DNA of 64,000 nt from Tritrichomonas musculus (GCA_039105265.1 JAPFFF010000063.1:248001-312000); one strand, 5' to 3'. Counted from the stretch's first letter, positions 31,001 to 42,110 are shown. Notes: generated by a model from the letters alone, not told the origin. Made by a program: numbers and translations.

Positions 31001-31098
31001 GGTGTTGTTGCAAAAAGAAGAATGAAGTCCATGAATTGGAGAGTGTTTTGCAAAACTCTTTACAAGATAATTTGATAAATAATAATAATAATGCATAA
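28042..31098 (+). CDS. Subtilisin-like serine protease (family S8) with C-terminal membrane anchor
   Basis: A 1,018-residue predicted surface protease. A short hydrophobic N-terminus (MLLFFLIAI) may be a signal peptide and about 200 residues of propeptide-like sequence follow. The catalytic triad is visible: Asp249 in ITILDTPID, His299 in EHGTHVAGT and Ser595 in DGTSMATPNVAG, with the oxyanion Asn393 in FCSGNEYD. The Asn-to-Ser spacing (about 200) is far longer than in plain subtilisin (about 66), so the domain carries an insert. A beta-sandwich-like region follows, then a Cys-rich EGF-like motif at about 815-845 (CPCEKCNPNHPGFCLC), one membrane helix at about 957-982 and a Cys/Lys-rich cytoplasmic tail. 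This order is typical of trichomonad S8 proteases. All catalytic residues are present. Stop reads TAAA. Confidence 0.9.
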   Translation: MLLFFLIAIKRNVLNDGSNMQSSFSFKLNQKNELTLTNPRKYIINKQKGHILKKQNAEGNQGQWYYVHFLKNDHSKLEKYIKIHAQDELIKDTFVLFLTQSQIEMISNISLIKKIESYEKFSDDKSLENCNKLIVFTSPNYELPVSNNDYIIKNKNGNSYIIKVLKKNLNEKDFTNKKKEVIRFLSNIPQIRSISTYTKPVPANALNAGFTQKNSFDFKRNNSSNFYYLERYMNNKGFTGENQIITILDTPIDFYHAMFRDDNVQVKINTYLPNHRKIVYYGFNGSLEELKDKIKENEHGTHVAGTSSGKSICQNDKKGTYYFNGIAPESKILFGGHFNEVQPIQLQKLMNSYNSRISSNSWGITSFYNPMNYEYGSIAEKNPNITFIFCSGNEYDINGNFTIRDPSGSKNVLTVGAIDDFYKNDSIFNITSKDDPNLWVSAFGVFNDPWFIGSIGTEPGKTDIFAVDADKGNQCNLLNQNKIFLFFGQNFGWIKNCSFDESANALFVKDYETMEKILYSKKDISVSKVIEMNSTKRILKSYYSSTGPANKGILKPDVMAPGTQIISAKSRIHSNSPHGCRDDNEGDFTIKDGTSMATPNVAGAAALIHQYFLSGDWIDKVYLDGDTTRALLINSCRHPFDSRSPDIVFGHGVVDLSTILPVEEDFGVQITYQSQNQNNKNGDQKPSVKENGHLISTINVDTNISKNDLQITLSYTDTMLNMDSPIPLTRDIDIIVISPSKEVFYGDHLENGDTQHLSTNEKIIIKNDKLEDGDYTVHIYGSYFADSGVPGIVESQKFAVVASGPIDDGYIEFAESMECPCEKCNPNHPGFCLCNESQELGPLCHVNIETVKGNEGAFFLRPLEIKRVRFISENTINYVFSKSKYPGRDSTIWVSKNCHLNLGEYETNGFTYYDFDAYEARTKVNFGTNEVCIAIFNNNDKETSYVIEVSETTKFNWPILIIFIETIVIIIFIVIFCYLCCCNKRTRCCCKKKNEVHELESVLQNSLQDNLINNNNNA

Positions 31099-32067
31099 AT
31101 ATTTTGGGTTATGTCATATATTATTTGCTATTCTTTTTAAAAAAATTTTAGTACTTTTAGAGTTAATAGAGGAGACAAAATTTTTAAATTGCCCGAATTT
31201 TTTCTTCATATCATATCTACAGGTTCTTTGGTTCAAGAGCAATTAAAAACCTAAATAACTAAAGAAAATTCCTTCTCATTTCAGAGAAAAATACTTAAAA
31301 ATTTTAAGAGCTTTTTTTTTTGATGCAAAGACTTTCTGCTAAATATCTTTTACTTTGTGAGTTTTAGAATTTAACCAAATAAACTTGAAATAATTTTAAA
31401 AATGGAGTATATCAAATGACATATGACAATAGTTATATTATATGGTATATAAATATAATACATCAATAAATTTTAATAGTCCCTCAACAATAACAGAATA
31501 AAACATCAAAGTCAAAATATATTTCAAAAAGTTTTTAATTTTTAAATACTGCTTTACTATACAATTAATATATTCTGACCAAAAAACTCGTTTATTGTGT
31601 AAAATAGCATTATTACGGAAAAAATTATATCAGATTAGATATTTGAAAATAATCCACTCAAGTAAATGAAACAAATAGCCATATTTTCCTCATTGATACA
31701 GGTGTAACCAAAGCTTTTTGAAAAAAAAAAAAATGAAAGATTTGCATTTTTCTTGGAATGATATGAATGCTTCATTTAGTTACTACGTGTTATACTTAGA
31801 CATTAGTGTATATATTTTGTCTAAATAAATTAAATTTATCAATATTCTTGTTTTGCACGTTTATATAGACTTTTACTTAATGCATTAAATTAACAGTCAA
31901 TTTAGATTATTTTCATATAATAATATGCAAATATATATATTGAAATTAGTATAGATATATATTATAATAATCTCTTTAAATACTCTATATTTGAACAGAT
32001 ACATATATTTTTATATAACAATAAAATTCAATGCACAAAAAAAGAGATTTTGTGAATGAATAGAAAT
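31099..32067. other. Gene-free A+T-rich spacer
   Basis: No coding frame or clear repeat structure found; many A/T runs. It marks the start of a 16-kb gene-poor, transposon-rich stretch. Confidence 0.4.
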
Positions 32068-32838
32068 GTACCGTATTTATAATAACTTAAGAGTTCTCTC
32101 AAAAAACTTAAGAGTTGATTGAATACTTTAATTTAAAAAGTTAGAATGGTATACAAATATTTTGTAAGAATTTTTATTTTGAATGAATTTACTCTTGAGT
32201 AAAATTGAGAAGAAATAGGCCAATTTTTGGCCTTCGAAGACGATAATTTTTAAAAATGACAAATCTAATTTTAGAAAATATTGATAAGTTCCAAGCTTAA
32301 TTAAGAATATATTGCAAATTCTCGTACCATATCAACTAATAGAAATCGAATATGATAAATGACATACTCCCTGATAAGATTTTTGATAAGTGGAACAAAA
32401 AAAATTTGATATGCAAAAATACTGAAATGAATTTAAGCTGAAACATATTAGATGCATTTTATTATGAACAATGATTATTTTAATAGATCATATTCTCAGA
32501 TTACTGTTCAAAGATGTTTCAAAGAAAATTTTACAAAATGTTAGAATAATTGCTAAGACGCATTTTTGATTAATAAATATTGGTTTTTATATTAATGTAT
32601 AGGCTATTTTATGAATAAAAATTTATATAAAATTTCATTATCAAAATTAATCTTGAACAAAAATTTTAGACTTTCCTGAAAAAAGTGAATATACAAATAA
32701 ATTAAAGCAAAATTTAGATAATTACAAATTTCTTTCATGAATTTGTTCAGCAAATTGATGAATTTGGGAATGAATAAATATCAATTGAAAAAGTGAACTC
32801 TTAAGTTTTTTGAGAGAAATAAGTGGTTATTATAAAGT
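32068..32838. repeat. Inverted-repeat element, about 0.77 kb
   Basis: A perfect 23-bp inverted repeat starts TTCTCTCAAAAAACTTAAGA at 32,094-32,116 and pairs with 32,796-32,818. Similarity continues outward (TTTATAATAACTTAAGAG on the left against the complement of AAGTGGTTATTATAAA on the right). The inside is A+T-rich without a frame. It looks like a non-autonomous DNA element with imperfect terminal repeats; I find no convincing target duplication. Confidence 0.45.
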
Positions 32839-33444
32839 TGGATTCAATTAGCTTGGGACAAACTTTTTAAATTACCATAGAAATCCATTCAAAAGTGTCC
32901 CAAGCTGCATGCAAGAAATTCAGAGATACTCAGAAAATGAAAAAGTGTCAAGCTCAAATAAAACGAAAATTAAAAAAGAAAACTTTAGAAGAAATCTTTT
33001 TGTTGAGACCTAAAAGATAAAATTGAAAGTGGATAGTTCTATGACTTTTTCTATGAAAACTCGTCTGGATAGTAAAACCTAGCATTAATCTTATTTACTA
33101 GGCTTTAAATAGTCAATGACCACTTTTTGGCAACTGGTCACTTGGAGCTATTCAATGCTTTAATACTGGTCATTTCCAACCTAAAATGACCATCAATTTA
33201 AAGCCTAGCTTATTTATAATAATTAAAGAAATTTCTATCTGGAGCATAAATATCTATTCTCGAGATGTTTTAAAGTGGTGATTCTTTTTTAAAAATGCTT
33301 TTTTGCGTATGATTTATTCATATTGCTCTTCTTGGCTTAAAATAAATGAGATTTTATTAGTATTCAATTGAAAATTTTGTTTTTCACTTTTATCAGAATT
33401 TTTTTGAGAGAATGTCCTAAGCATTTTGAATCCGACTTTAAATA
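32830..33444. repeat. Second inverted-repeat element with GTCCCAAGC-type ends
   Basis: The left end reads TATAAAGTTGGATTCAATTA then GCTTGGGAC (32,830-32,859). The right end (33,414-33,444) is the imperfect reverse complement, GTCCTAAGCATTTTGAATCC then GACTTTA. A related end recurs at 44,960-44,989 (GTCCCAAGCCTTTTGAATCC), so this is a dispersed family. It abuts the previous element and carries a nested MITE at 33,098-33,208. Confidence 0.45.
33098..33208. repeat. 111-bp MITE with CTAGGCTTTAAAT ends
   Basis: Perfect 13-bp terminal inverted repeats (CTAGGCTTTAAAT and ATTTAAAGCCTAG) enclose several copies of TGGTCA/TGACCA and the phrase CCAACCTAAAATGACCAT. Longer relatives with a poly-A insert lie in both arms of the foldback transposon (37,080-37,240 and 38,510-38,671), so the family spread before or during growth of that element. 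Confidence 0.6.
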
Positions 33445-33552
33445 CGGTATTGAAATATTCAGATAAAATACTTCTATTCAATTTTTTATTTCAATGTATA
33501 ATTTCAATGTAATATTGAAAAATATTGAGAGATATAATTTTAAAAAATACAT

Positions 33553-33561
33553 CGTATTTTT
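33553..33561. repeat. Left 9-bp target-site duplication of the foldback element
   Basis: CGTATTTTT directly precedes the first base of the left arm; the same 9 bp follow the last base of the right arm at 42,067-42,075. Confidence 0.8.
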
Positions 33562-34782
33562 GGGATAGTATCACTTTTAAAAACTTTTTTCACTTAAAGT
33601 ATCACTTTTTGAGAGAAAAAAAAAAATCAGTAACACTAATTTGCTTTTAAAAAAATATTCAGTAACACTTTTCCTCTGAAAAACATATCACTCTAAATTA
33701 AAAAAATGTTAAGTGCTGCAGCTTTGGTAGTAAGGAAACTTCAAAAAAATATATATTGATTGGCATCAGACAAAGATTATTTCTGTGCAAGCTCGCCTCC
33801 AAACAAGGTTTTTATTTGACATATCAAATTACAATTATCCAACACATCTTCAAAAAATGCTTATAAATTGGTGGTTATTATAGACAATCGTTTTTGTTTT
33901 TTATGTATTTAATCCTAGACGCGAATCTCTGTGTTTTCAAATCAGTGATTAATATCGAATAATCAGATTTCAGACTCCCACACTCAGATACGATTCCATA
34001 TCTCTTTAAATATTATTCTCCATCGTTTTTTACGTATGGTATATGTATTAGATGTTACATATACTAGTTTAAAAATATTGAATATTTCAATAATATTCAA
34101 TAAAAAATGTAATAAATAAAAATGTAATTGCAATAAAATTATTCTTTATAAAATGTTAATTTCAATTATGCTATTTTTATTTCTTTTTCTCTTTTTTTAA
34201 AGGAGAAATTAAAGTTTTTTGTTCCAAAAAATTATAAACGTATTTTTTACGAATTTGTTAAAATGTAAACGTGCAACATTATTACAAATGTATCAATAAA
34301 TGAATAAATATTTTTTAAATGCCAATATCCAACTAATTGCTATTCTGTTTGTTGTATTTCATCAAAATATTGCAATTTTAAAGTTTTTTTTTGATTTAAA
34401 TATGTGGTTCAGATTATAATTTGAATTGTCTATGCCAAAAATTAGTTTATTTTACATAATAAAATGCTTTATTACTACAATATTCAATTTTTTCAATAAA
34501 TTTTAGGAGTTTTATAAAAATATCATATTGATATATTAAAGATTCATAAAAAAGAAAAGTGATAAGGAAAATGAAATATATTGTGTGATCAAATTTAATA
34601 AGGGGAAAATGAAGAGAAATAAAAATAATGATTATGAATAATGAAATGAAGGTGGAAAAAAATGATGTAATTTGCAAATTTATTATTATATTTGAGTAAT
34701 ATTTACAAAAGAATCATTTCATTTGCACAAAAATTAAATATATTTGGAAAGAATAAAAAAATGATTATTGCAAATAAGAAGA

Positions 34783-36690
34783 AGAAGATGATGATGACAG
34801 AGAAGAAGAAGAAAATGATGACAGAGAAAAAGAAGAATTTGATGAAGAAGAAGATGATGATGACATAGAAGAAGAAGAAGAAGATGATGATGATGACAGA
34901 GAAGAAGAAGAAGATGATGATGATGACAGAGAAGAAGAAGAAGATGATGATGATGACAGAGAAGAAGAAGAAGATGATGATGATGACAGAGAAGAAGAAG
35001 AAGAAGAAGAAGAAGAAGAAGAAGATGATGATGGTGACAGAGAAGAAGAAGATGATGATGATGACAGAGAAGAAGAAGATGATGATGATGACAGAGAAGA
35101 AGAAGATGATGATGATGATGGTGACAGAGAAGAAGAAGAAGAAAATGATGATGATGATGATGACAGAGACGAAGAAGAAGAAGATGATGATGGTGACAGA
35201 GAAGAAGAAGATGATGATGGTGACAGAGAAGAAGAAGAAGATGATGACAGAGAAGAAGAAGATGATGATGACAGAGAAGAAGAAGAAGAAGATGATGATG
35301 GTGACAAAGAAGAAGAAGATGATGGTGACAGAGAAGAAGAAGAAGAAGATGATGATGGTGACAGAGAAGAAGAAGAAAATGATGACAGAGAAAAAGAATA
35401 ATTTGATGAAGAAGATGATGATGGTGACAGAGAAGAAGAAGAAGAAGATGATGATGGTGACAGAGAAGAAGAAGAAGATGATGATGATGGCGACAGAGAA
35501 GAAGAAGAAGATGATGATGATGATGATGGTGACAGAGAAGAAGAAGAAGAAAATGATGATGATTATGATGAAAGAGACGAAGAAGAAGAAGATGATGATG
35601 GTGACAGAGAAGAAGAAAATGATGATGATTATGATGAAAGAGACGAAGAAGAAGAAGATGATGATGGTGACAGAGAAGAAGAAGATGATGATGACAGAGA
35701 AGAAGAAGAAGATGATGAAGATGATGACAGAGAAGAAGAAGATGATGATGACAGAGAAGAAGAAGAAGATGATGATGATGGTGACAGAGAAGAAGAAGAA
35801 GAAGATGATGATGGTGACAGAGAAGAAGAAGAAGAAGATGATGATGATGGTGACAGAGAAGAAGAAGAAGATGATGATGACAGAGAAGAAGAAGAAGATG
35901 ATGATGATGACAGAGAAGAAGAAGAAGAAGAAGATGATGATGATGACAGAGAAGAAGAAGAAGAAGATGATGATGACAGAGAAGAAGAAGAAGATGATGA
36001 TGATGACAGAGAAGAAGAAGAAGAAGATGATGATGATGACAGAGAAGAAGAAGATGATGATGAAGATGATGACAGAAAATAAGAAGAAGAAGATGATGAT
36101 GATGACAGAAAATAAGAAGAAGAAGAAGATGAAGATGATGACAGAGAAGAAGAAGAAGATGATGATGAAGATGATGACAGAAAAGAAGAAGAAGATGATG
36201 ATATCAGAAAAGAAGAAGAAGAAGATGATGATGGCAGAGAAAAAGAAGAATTTGATGAAGACGATGATGATGGTGACAGAGAAGAAGAAGAAGAAGATGA
36301 AGATGATGATGACAGAGAAGAAGAAGAAGATGATGATGATGGTGACAGAGAAGAAGAAGAAGAAGATGATGATGATGACAGAGAAGAAGAAGATGATGAT
36401 GAAGATGATGACAGAAAATAAGAAGAAGAAGAAGATGATGATGACAGAAAATAAGAAGAAGAAGAAGATGATGATGGTGACAGTGAAGAAGAAGAAGAAA
36501 ATGATGATGAAGATGATGACAGAAAAGAAGAAGAAGATGATGAAGATGATGACAGAAAAGAAGAAGAAGATGATGAAGATGATGACAGAAAAGAAGAAGA
36601 TGATGATGAAGATGATGACAGAAAAGAAGAAGAAGATGATGAAGATGATGACAGAAAATAAGAAGAAGAAAATGATGATGATGGCAAATA
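34783..36690 (+). repeat. GAA/GAT minisatellite in the left foldback arm
   Basis: About 1.9 kb of units of the form GACAGA(GAA)n(GAT)n, 18-36 bp long, with occasional GGTGAC, AAATAA and TTTGATGAAG variants. Long frames cross it on both strands (Met/Thr/Glu/Lys on plus, Ser/Leu on minus), but they are a by-product of the trinucleotide period and none is kept intact across both arms. No protein is supported. Confidence 0.85.
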
Positions 36691-37079
36691 AGATAATGGA
36701 GAAGATAAAGATAAAGATAAATATGTATTAAATGAGGATAATAATAATAATAAAGAATAATGATAAGATGATGATAAATTGGACGATAATAGTGATTATA
36801 CAATTATTTATACTACAATTTGAATGTGATTATGAGCGTTTGAGATTGATAATCGAGTTATTCGAGATAATGATCTGCAATTGTGTATTTTCTTCAAACT
36901 AAGTATATAACTCTTATGGGACATATTGATTTAAATCGTCTGGCTTGTATTACTTAAATGCAGAACATGTGGATTTATAGAAGGTAATATTATTTTTGTG
37001 GAAATGTGATGTGAAAAATCATGACTTGAAATGTAATAACTAATGTTTTATCATCATATTTTAAATAGATATAGTCATT

Positions 37080-37240
37080 CTTTAAGTTAATGGCCATTTT
37101 AGGTTGATAATAATCAATATTAACATTTTTTTTTTTTTTTTTTTTTAATTCAAAATGACCAGTATCAATCAAAATGACAGTATATTTTCTTTTAAAAAGA
37201 TCAAATGCAGAAAAATGGTCATCGAGCATTTAAAGCCTAG
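37080..37240 (-). repeat. CTAGGC-type MITE copy in the left foldback arm
   Basis: It ends AGCATTTAAAGCCTAG and contains AAAATGACCAGTATC, a 21-nt poly-T and TAATGGCCATTTTAGGTTG. It is the long relative of the 111-bp element at 33,098 and is mirrored at 38,510-38,671, where the homopolymer has 22 bases. Confidence 0.6.
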
Positions 37241-37320
37241 AAATATAGTAAAGCATAGTATTATATTGATGTATATGTTTCATATTTATCCCACAAATGA
37301 ATAAAAATCTTAATTTTTTT

Positions 37321-38429
37321 GTATATTTTATTTACTCATCAAATATTTCAATAGATATAGAAAAAATAAAAACTTCTATACCAAAAAAATCATAATATAT
37401 CTTATTCAACTCTTTAAATTCAAGTAGTTGGCAAATTTTTGAAAATATGTTTTTTAACAATATATTGCCAATTTCTTAAGTGGTTCCAATTAAATTTGAG
37501 TGAATTGTAAGTAAATTGTAACTCTCTTGATCTTGATAGTTATTTTGATGTGAACATGTTAATATGTTAGTTACTTCACACCTTTCAACTCTCTGATATA
37601 TTTAATTCTATTTTATCTCTTGATTATTTGACTTTGCTCATTGAAATAACATAATCATTTAAACTTCTTGACTAGACATGTTGCAGAAACAATTTAATTT
37701 AAAGCTTTTCCAAAATTTCTAGGGCTAAAAACCACTACAAGACTCATATAATATTATTCACTAGAGTTTTGCTTGAGTCGTTTCAATGATAATCATGTGT
37801 TTCAGTGGTTATGATTAGCAATTAGCTTGATATATGATGATATTACAATAGTTATCGTTATTTCTGATACTATAAGTTCTTGGTTTACATTAGGCCAATG
37901 ATATAAATTAAGAATAACTGCCGATTTCACTATCATTCATACTTTCTGTTGTTTTTAACTTTTGCTTAAACAATTCTTCATATAGCTTGGGCTTTTTATG
38001 TTGAATATTGGTTGCCATAGATCAGATATCACAATAGATTTCCCTGTATAATAACAATCTAAATCTAACTTTCTACTTTTTCCTAACATAATAATTCTAC
38101 TAATACTTATCATTGATTCTCATATATATATAATGTACCCCATTATTGGGATAAATTAAAGTAATAACTGTATAGACTGATTTGGATCTTTATCGTCATC
38201 TTCATATAAGTTAGCATACATGCTTGTCCTTCTAGATTTAATTTTGAATATATTTAAATCATAAAAATAATAAAACAATGCTCTAATATGATTAAGCTAA
38301 CTGAAAAATCTTTTTTTTACTAAAAATCTTTGATATCATAACTTTTAAAAAGAGGTAAGGCGTTGGATTTCATGGAATAGTGCAAATCAGGTTAATTGAA
38401 TATCTTTTTTGGATAATACAATGTTTTAG
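37321..38429. other. Single-copy spacer at the centre of the foldback element
   Basis: 1,109 bp of A+T-rich DNA between the two arms. There is no frame longer than about 50 codons, no RNA gene and no internal repeat that I can see. If the element once carried a transposase, it is not recognisable here. Confidence 0.5.
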
Positions 38430-38509
38430 AAAAAAATTAAGATTTTTATTCATTTGTGGGATAAATATGAAACATATACATCAATATAATACTATGCTTT
38501 ACTATATTT

Positions 38510-38671
38510 CTAGGCTTTAAATGCTCGATGACCATTTTTCTGCATTTGATCTTTTTAAAAGAAAATATACTGTCATTTTGATTGATACTGGTCATTTTGA
38601 ATTAAAAAAAAAAAAAAAAAAAAAATGTTAATATTGATTATTATCAACCTAAAATGGCCATTAACTTAAAG
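38510..38671 (+). repeat. CTAGGC-type MITE copy in the right foldback arm
   Basis: Mirror copy of 37,080-37,240, beginning CTAGGCTTTAAATGCTCGAT and differing in the length of its A-run (22 against 21). Confidence 0.6.
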
Positions 38672-39059
38672 AATGACTATATCTATTTAAAATATGATGA
38701 TAAAACATTAGTTATTACATTTCAAGTCATGATTTTTCACATCACATTTCCACAAAAATAATATTACCTTCTATAAATCCACATGTTCTGCATTTAAGTA
38801 ATACAAGCCAGACGATTTAAATCAATATGTCCCATAAGAGTTATATACTTAGTTTGAAGAAAATACACAATTGCAGATCATTATCTCGAATAACTCGATT
38901 ATCAATCTCAAACGCTCATAATCACATTCAAATTGTAGTATAAATAATTGTATAATCACTATTATCGTCCAATTTATCATCATCTTATCATTATTCTTTA
39001 TTATTATTATTATCCTCATTTAATACATATTTATCTTTATCTTTATCTTCTCCATTATC

Positions 39060-40851
39060 TTATTTGCCATCATCATCATTTTCTTCTTCTTATTTTCTGT
39101 CATCATCTTCATCATCTTCTTCTTCTTTTCTGTCATCATCTTCATCATCATCTTCTTCTTTTCTGTCATCATCTTCATCATCTTCTTCTTCTTTTCTGTC
39201 ATCATCTTCATCATCTTCTTCTTCTTTTCTGTCATCATCTTCATCATCATTTTCTTCTTCTTCTTCACTGTCACCATCATCATCTTCTTCTTCTTCTTAT
39301 TTTCTGTCATCATCATCTTCTTCTTCTTCTTATTTTCTGTCATCATCTTCATCATCATCTTCTTCTTCTCTGTCATCATCATCATCTTCTTCTTCTTCTT
39401 CTCTGTCACCATCATCATCATCTTCTTCTTCTTCTCTGTCATCATCATCTTCATCTTCTTCTTCTTCTTCTCTGTCACCATCATCATCGTCTTCATCAAA
39501 TTCTTCTTTTTCTCTGCCATCATCATCTTCTTCTTCTTCTTTTCTGATATCATCATCTTCTTCTTCTTTTCTGTCATCATCTTCATCATCATCTTCTTCT
39601 TCTTCTCTGTCATCATCTTCATCTTCTTCTTCTTCTTATTTTCTGTCATCATCATCTTCTTCTTCTTCTTATTTTCTGTCATCATCTTCATCATCATCTT
39701 CTTCTTCTCTGTCATCATCATCATCTTCTTCTTCTTCTTCTCTGTCATCATCATCATCTTCTTCTTCTTCTCTGTCATCATCATCTTCTTCTTCTTCTTC
39801 TCTGTCATCATCATCTTCTTCTTCTTCTCTGTCACCATCATCATCATCTTCTTCTTCTTCTCTGTCACCATCATCATCATCTTCTTCTTCTTCTTCTCTG
39901 TCACCATCATCATCATCTTCTTCTTCTTCTCTGTCATCATCATCTTCTTCTTCTCTGTCATCATCTTCATCATCTTCTTCTTCTTCTCTGTCATCATCAT
40001 CTTCTTCTTCTCTGTCACCATCATCATCTTCTTCTTCTTCGTCTCTTTCATCATCATCATCATCATTTTCTTCTTCTTCTTCTCTGTCACCATCATCATC
40101 ATCATCTTCTTCTTCTTCTTCTCTGTCGCCATCATCATCTTCTTCTTCTTCTTCTCTGTCACCATCATCATCTTCTTCATCAAATTATTCTTTTTCTCTG
40201 TCATCATTTTCTTCTTCTTCTCTGTCACCATCATCATCTTCTTCTTCTTCTTCTCTGTCACCATCATCTTCTTCTTCTTTGTCACCATCATCATCTTCTT
40301 CTTCTTCTCTGTCATCATCTTCTTCTTCTTCTCTGTCATCATCATCTTCTTCTTCTCTGTCACCATCATCATCTTCTTCTTCTCTGTCACCATCATCATC
40401 TTCTTCTTCTTCGTCTCTGTCATCATCATCATCATCATTTTCTTCTTCTTCTTCTCTGTCACCATCATCATCATCTTCTTCTTCTTCTTCTCTGTCATCA
40501 TCATCATCTTCTTCTTCTCTGTCACCATCATCATCATCTTCTTCTTCTTCTTCTTCTTCTTCTCTGTCATCATCATCTTCTTCTTCTTCTTCTCTGTCAT
40601 CATCATCATCTTCTTCTTCTTCTCTGTCACCATCATCATCATCATCTTCTTCTTCTTCTTCTTCTTCTCTGTCATCATCATCTTCTTCTTCTTCTTCTCT
40701 GTCATCATCATCTTCTTCTTCTTCTTCTCTGTCATCATCATCTTCTTCTTCTTCTTCTTCTATGTCATCATCATCTTCTTCTTCATCAAATTCTTCTTTT
40801 TCTCTGTCATCATTTTCTTCTTCTTCTCTGTCATCATCATCTTCTTCTTCT
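39060..40851 (-). repeat. GAA/GAT minisatellite in the right foldback arm
   Basis: Mirror of 34,783-36,690, about 120 bp shorter through loss or gain of whole units in its outer two thirds. The inner 500 bp or so (39,064-39,547) match the left copy in register. Confidence 0.85.
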
Positions 40852-42066
40852 TATTTGCAATAATCATTTTTTTATTCTTTCCAAATATATTTAATTTTTG
40901 TGCAAATGAAATGATTCTTTTGTAAATATTACTCAAATATAATAATAAATTTGCAAATTACATCATTTTTTTCCACCTTCATTTCATTATTCATAATCAT
41001 TATTTTTATTTCTCTTCATTTTCCCCTTATTAAATTTGATCACACAATATATTTCATTTTCCTTATCACTTTTCTTTTTTATGAATCTTTAATATATCAA
41101 TATGATATTTTTATAAAACTCCTAAAATTTATTGAAAAAATTGAATATTGTAGTAATAAAGCATTTTATTATGTAAAATAAACTAATTTTTGGCATAGAC
41201 AATTCAAATTATAATCTGAACCACATATTTAAATCAAAAAAAAACTTTAAAATTGCAATATTTTGATGAAATACAACAAACAGAATAGCAATTAGTTGGA
41301 TATTGGCATTTAAAAAATATTTATTCATTTATTGATACATTTGTAATAATGTTGCACGTTTACATTTTAACAAATTCGTAAAAAATACGTTTATAATTTT
41401 TTGGAACAAAAAACTTTAATTTCTCCTTTAAAAAAAGAGAAAAAGAAATAAAAATAGCATAATTGAAATTAACATTTTATAAAGAATAATTTTATTGCAA
41501 TTACATTTTTATTTATTACATTTTTTATTGAATATTATTGAAATATTCAATATTTTTAAACTAGTATATGTAACATCTAATACATATACCATACGTAAAA
41601 AACGATGGAGAATAATATTTAAAGAGATATGGAATCGTATCTGAGTGTGGGAGTCTGAAATCTGATTATTCGATATTAATCACTGATTTGAAAACACAGA
41701 GATTCGCGTCTAGGATTAAATACATAAAAAACAAAAACGATTGTCTATAATAACCACCAATTTATAAGCATTTTTTGAAGATGTGTTGGATAATTGTAAT
41801 TTGATATGTCAAATAAAAACCTTGTTTGGAGGCGAGCTTGCACAGAAATAATCTTTGTCTGATGCCAATCAATATATATTTTTTTGAAGTTTCCTTACTA
41901 CCAAAGCTGCAGCACTTAACATTTTTTTAATTTAGAGTGATATGTTTTTCAGAGGAAAAGTGTTACTGAATATTTTTTTAAAAGCAAATTAGTGTTACTG
42001 ATTTTTTTTTTTCTCTCAAAAAGTGATACTTTAAGTGAAAAAAGTTTTTAAAAGTGATACTATCCC

Positions 42067-42075
42067 CGTATTTTT
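42067..42075. repeat. Right 9-bp target-site duplication of the foldback element
   Basis: CGTATTTTT follows directly after the terminal ...GTGATACTATCCC and equals the 9 bp at 33,553-33,561. Confidence 0.8.
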
Positions 42076-42110
42076 AATTGTTCTATTATTTTGGAACAAA
42101 TTTTAGATTT

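Larger units (their letters stand above)
33562..42066. mobile_element. Foldback DNA transposon, 8.5 kb, MULE-like target duplication
   Basis: Two inverted arms, 33,562-37,320 and 38,430-42,066, flank a 1,109-bp spacer. The outer about 1,200 bp and inner about 1,100 bp of the arms match in register with almost no change; the 122-bp length difference comes mostly from the central minisatellite. The termini read GGGATAGTATCACTTTTAAA and are flanked by perfect 9-bp direct repeats, the duplication length usual for Mutator-like elements. Just inside each end are several variants of one word (AGTATCACTTTT, AGTATCACTTTTT, AGTAACACTAATT, AGTAACACTTTTC), a pattern seen for subterminal transposase-binding sites. 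No transposase frame is present, so it is non-autonomous. An assembly-made palindrome is possible, but the target duplication argues against it. Confidence 0.8.

Noticed and set aside
34447-34677. 76-residue hydrophobic frame, mirrored at 40,951-41,181
   Set aside because: A+T-rich DNA gives Ile/Phe/Leu frames by chance. It is duplicated only because it lies in the foldback arms; no motif or start context supports it.
34884-36731. Long Met/Thr/Glu/Lys frame on the plus strand and Ser/Leu frames on the minus strand, with mirror copies at 39,020-40,863
   Set aside because: They are the by-product of a trinucleotide-period minisatellite. The acidic Asp/Glu/Arg frame has stops, and frames start and end at different places in the two otherwise identical arms.
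34783-40851. CRISPR-like array
   Set aside because: Units are short trinucleotide variants without constant repeat/spacer alternation, and the genome is eukaryotic.
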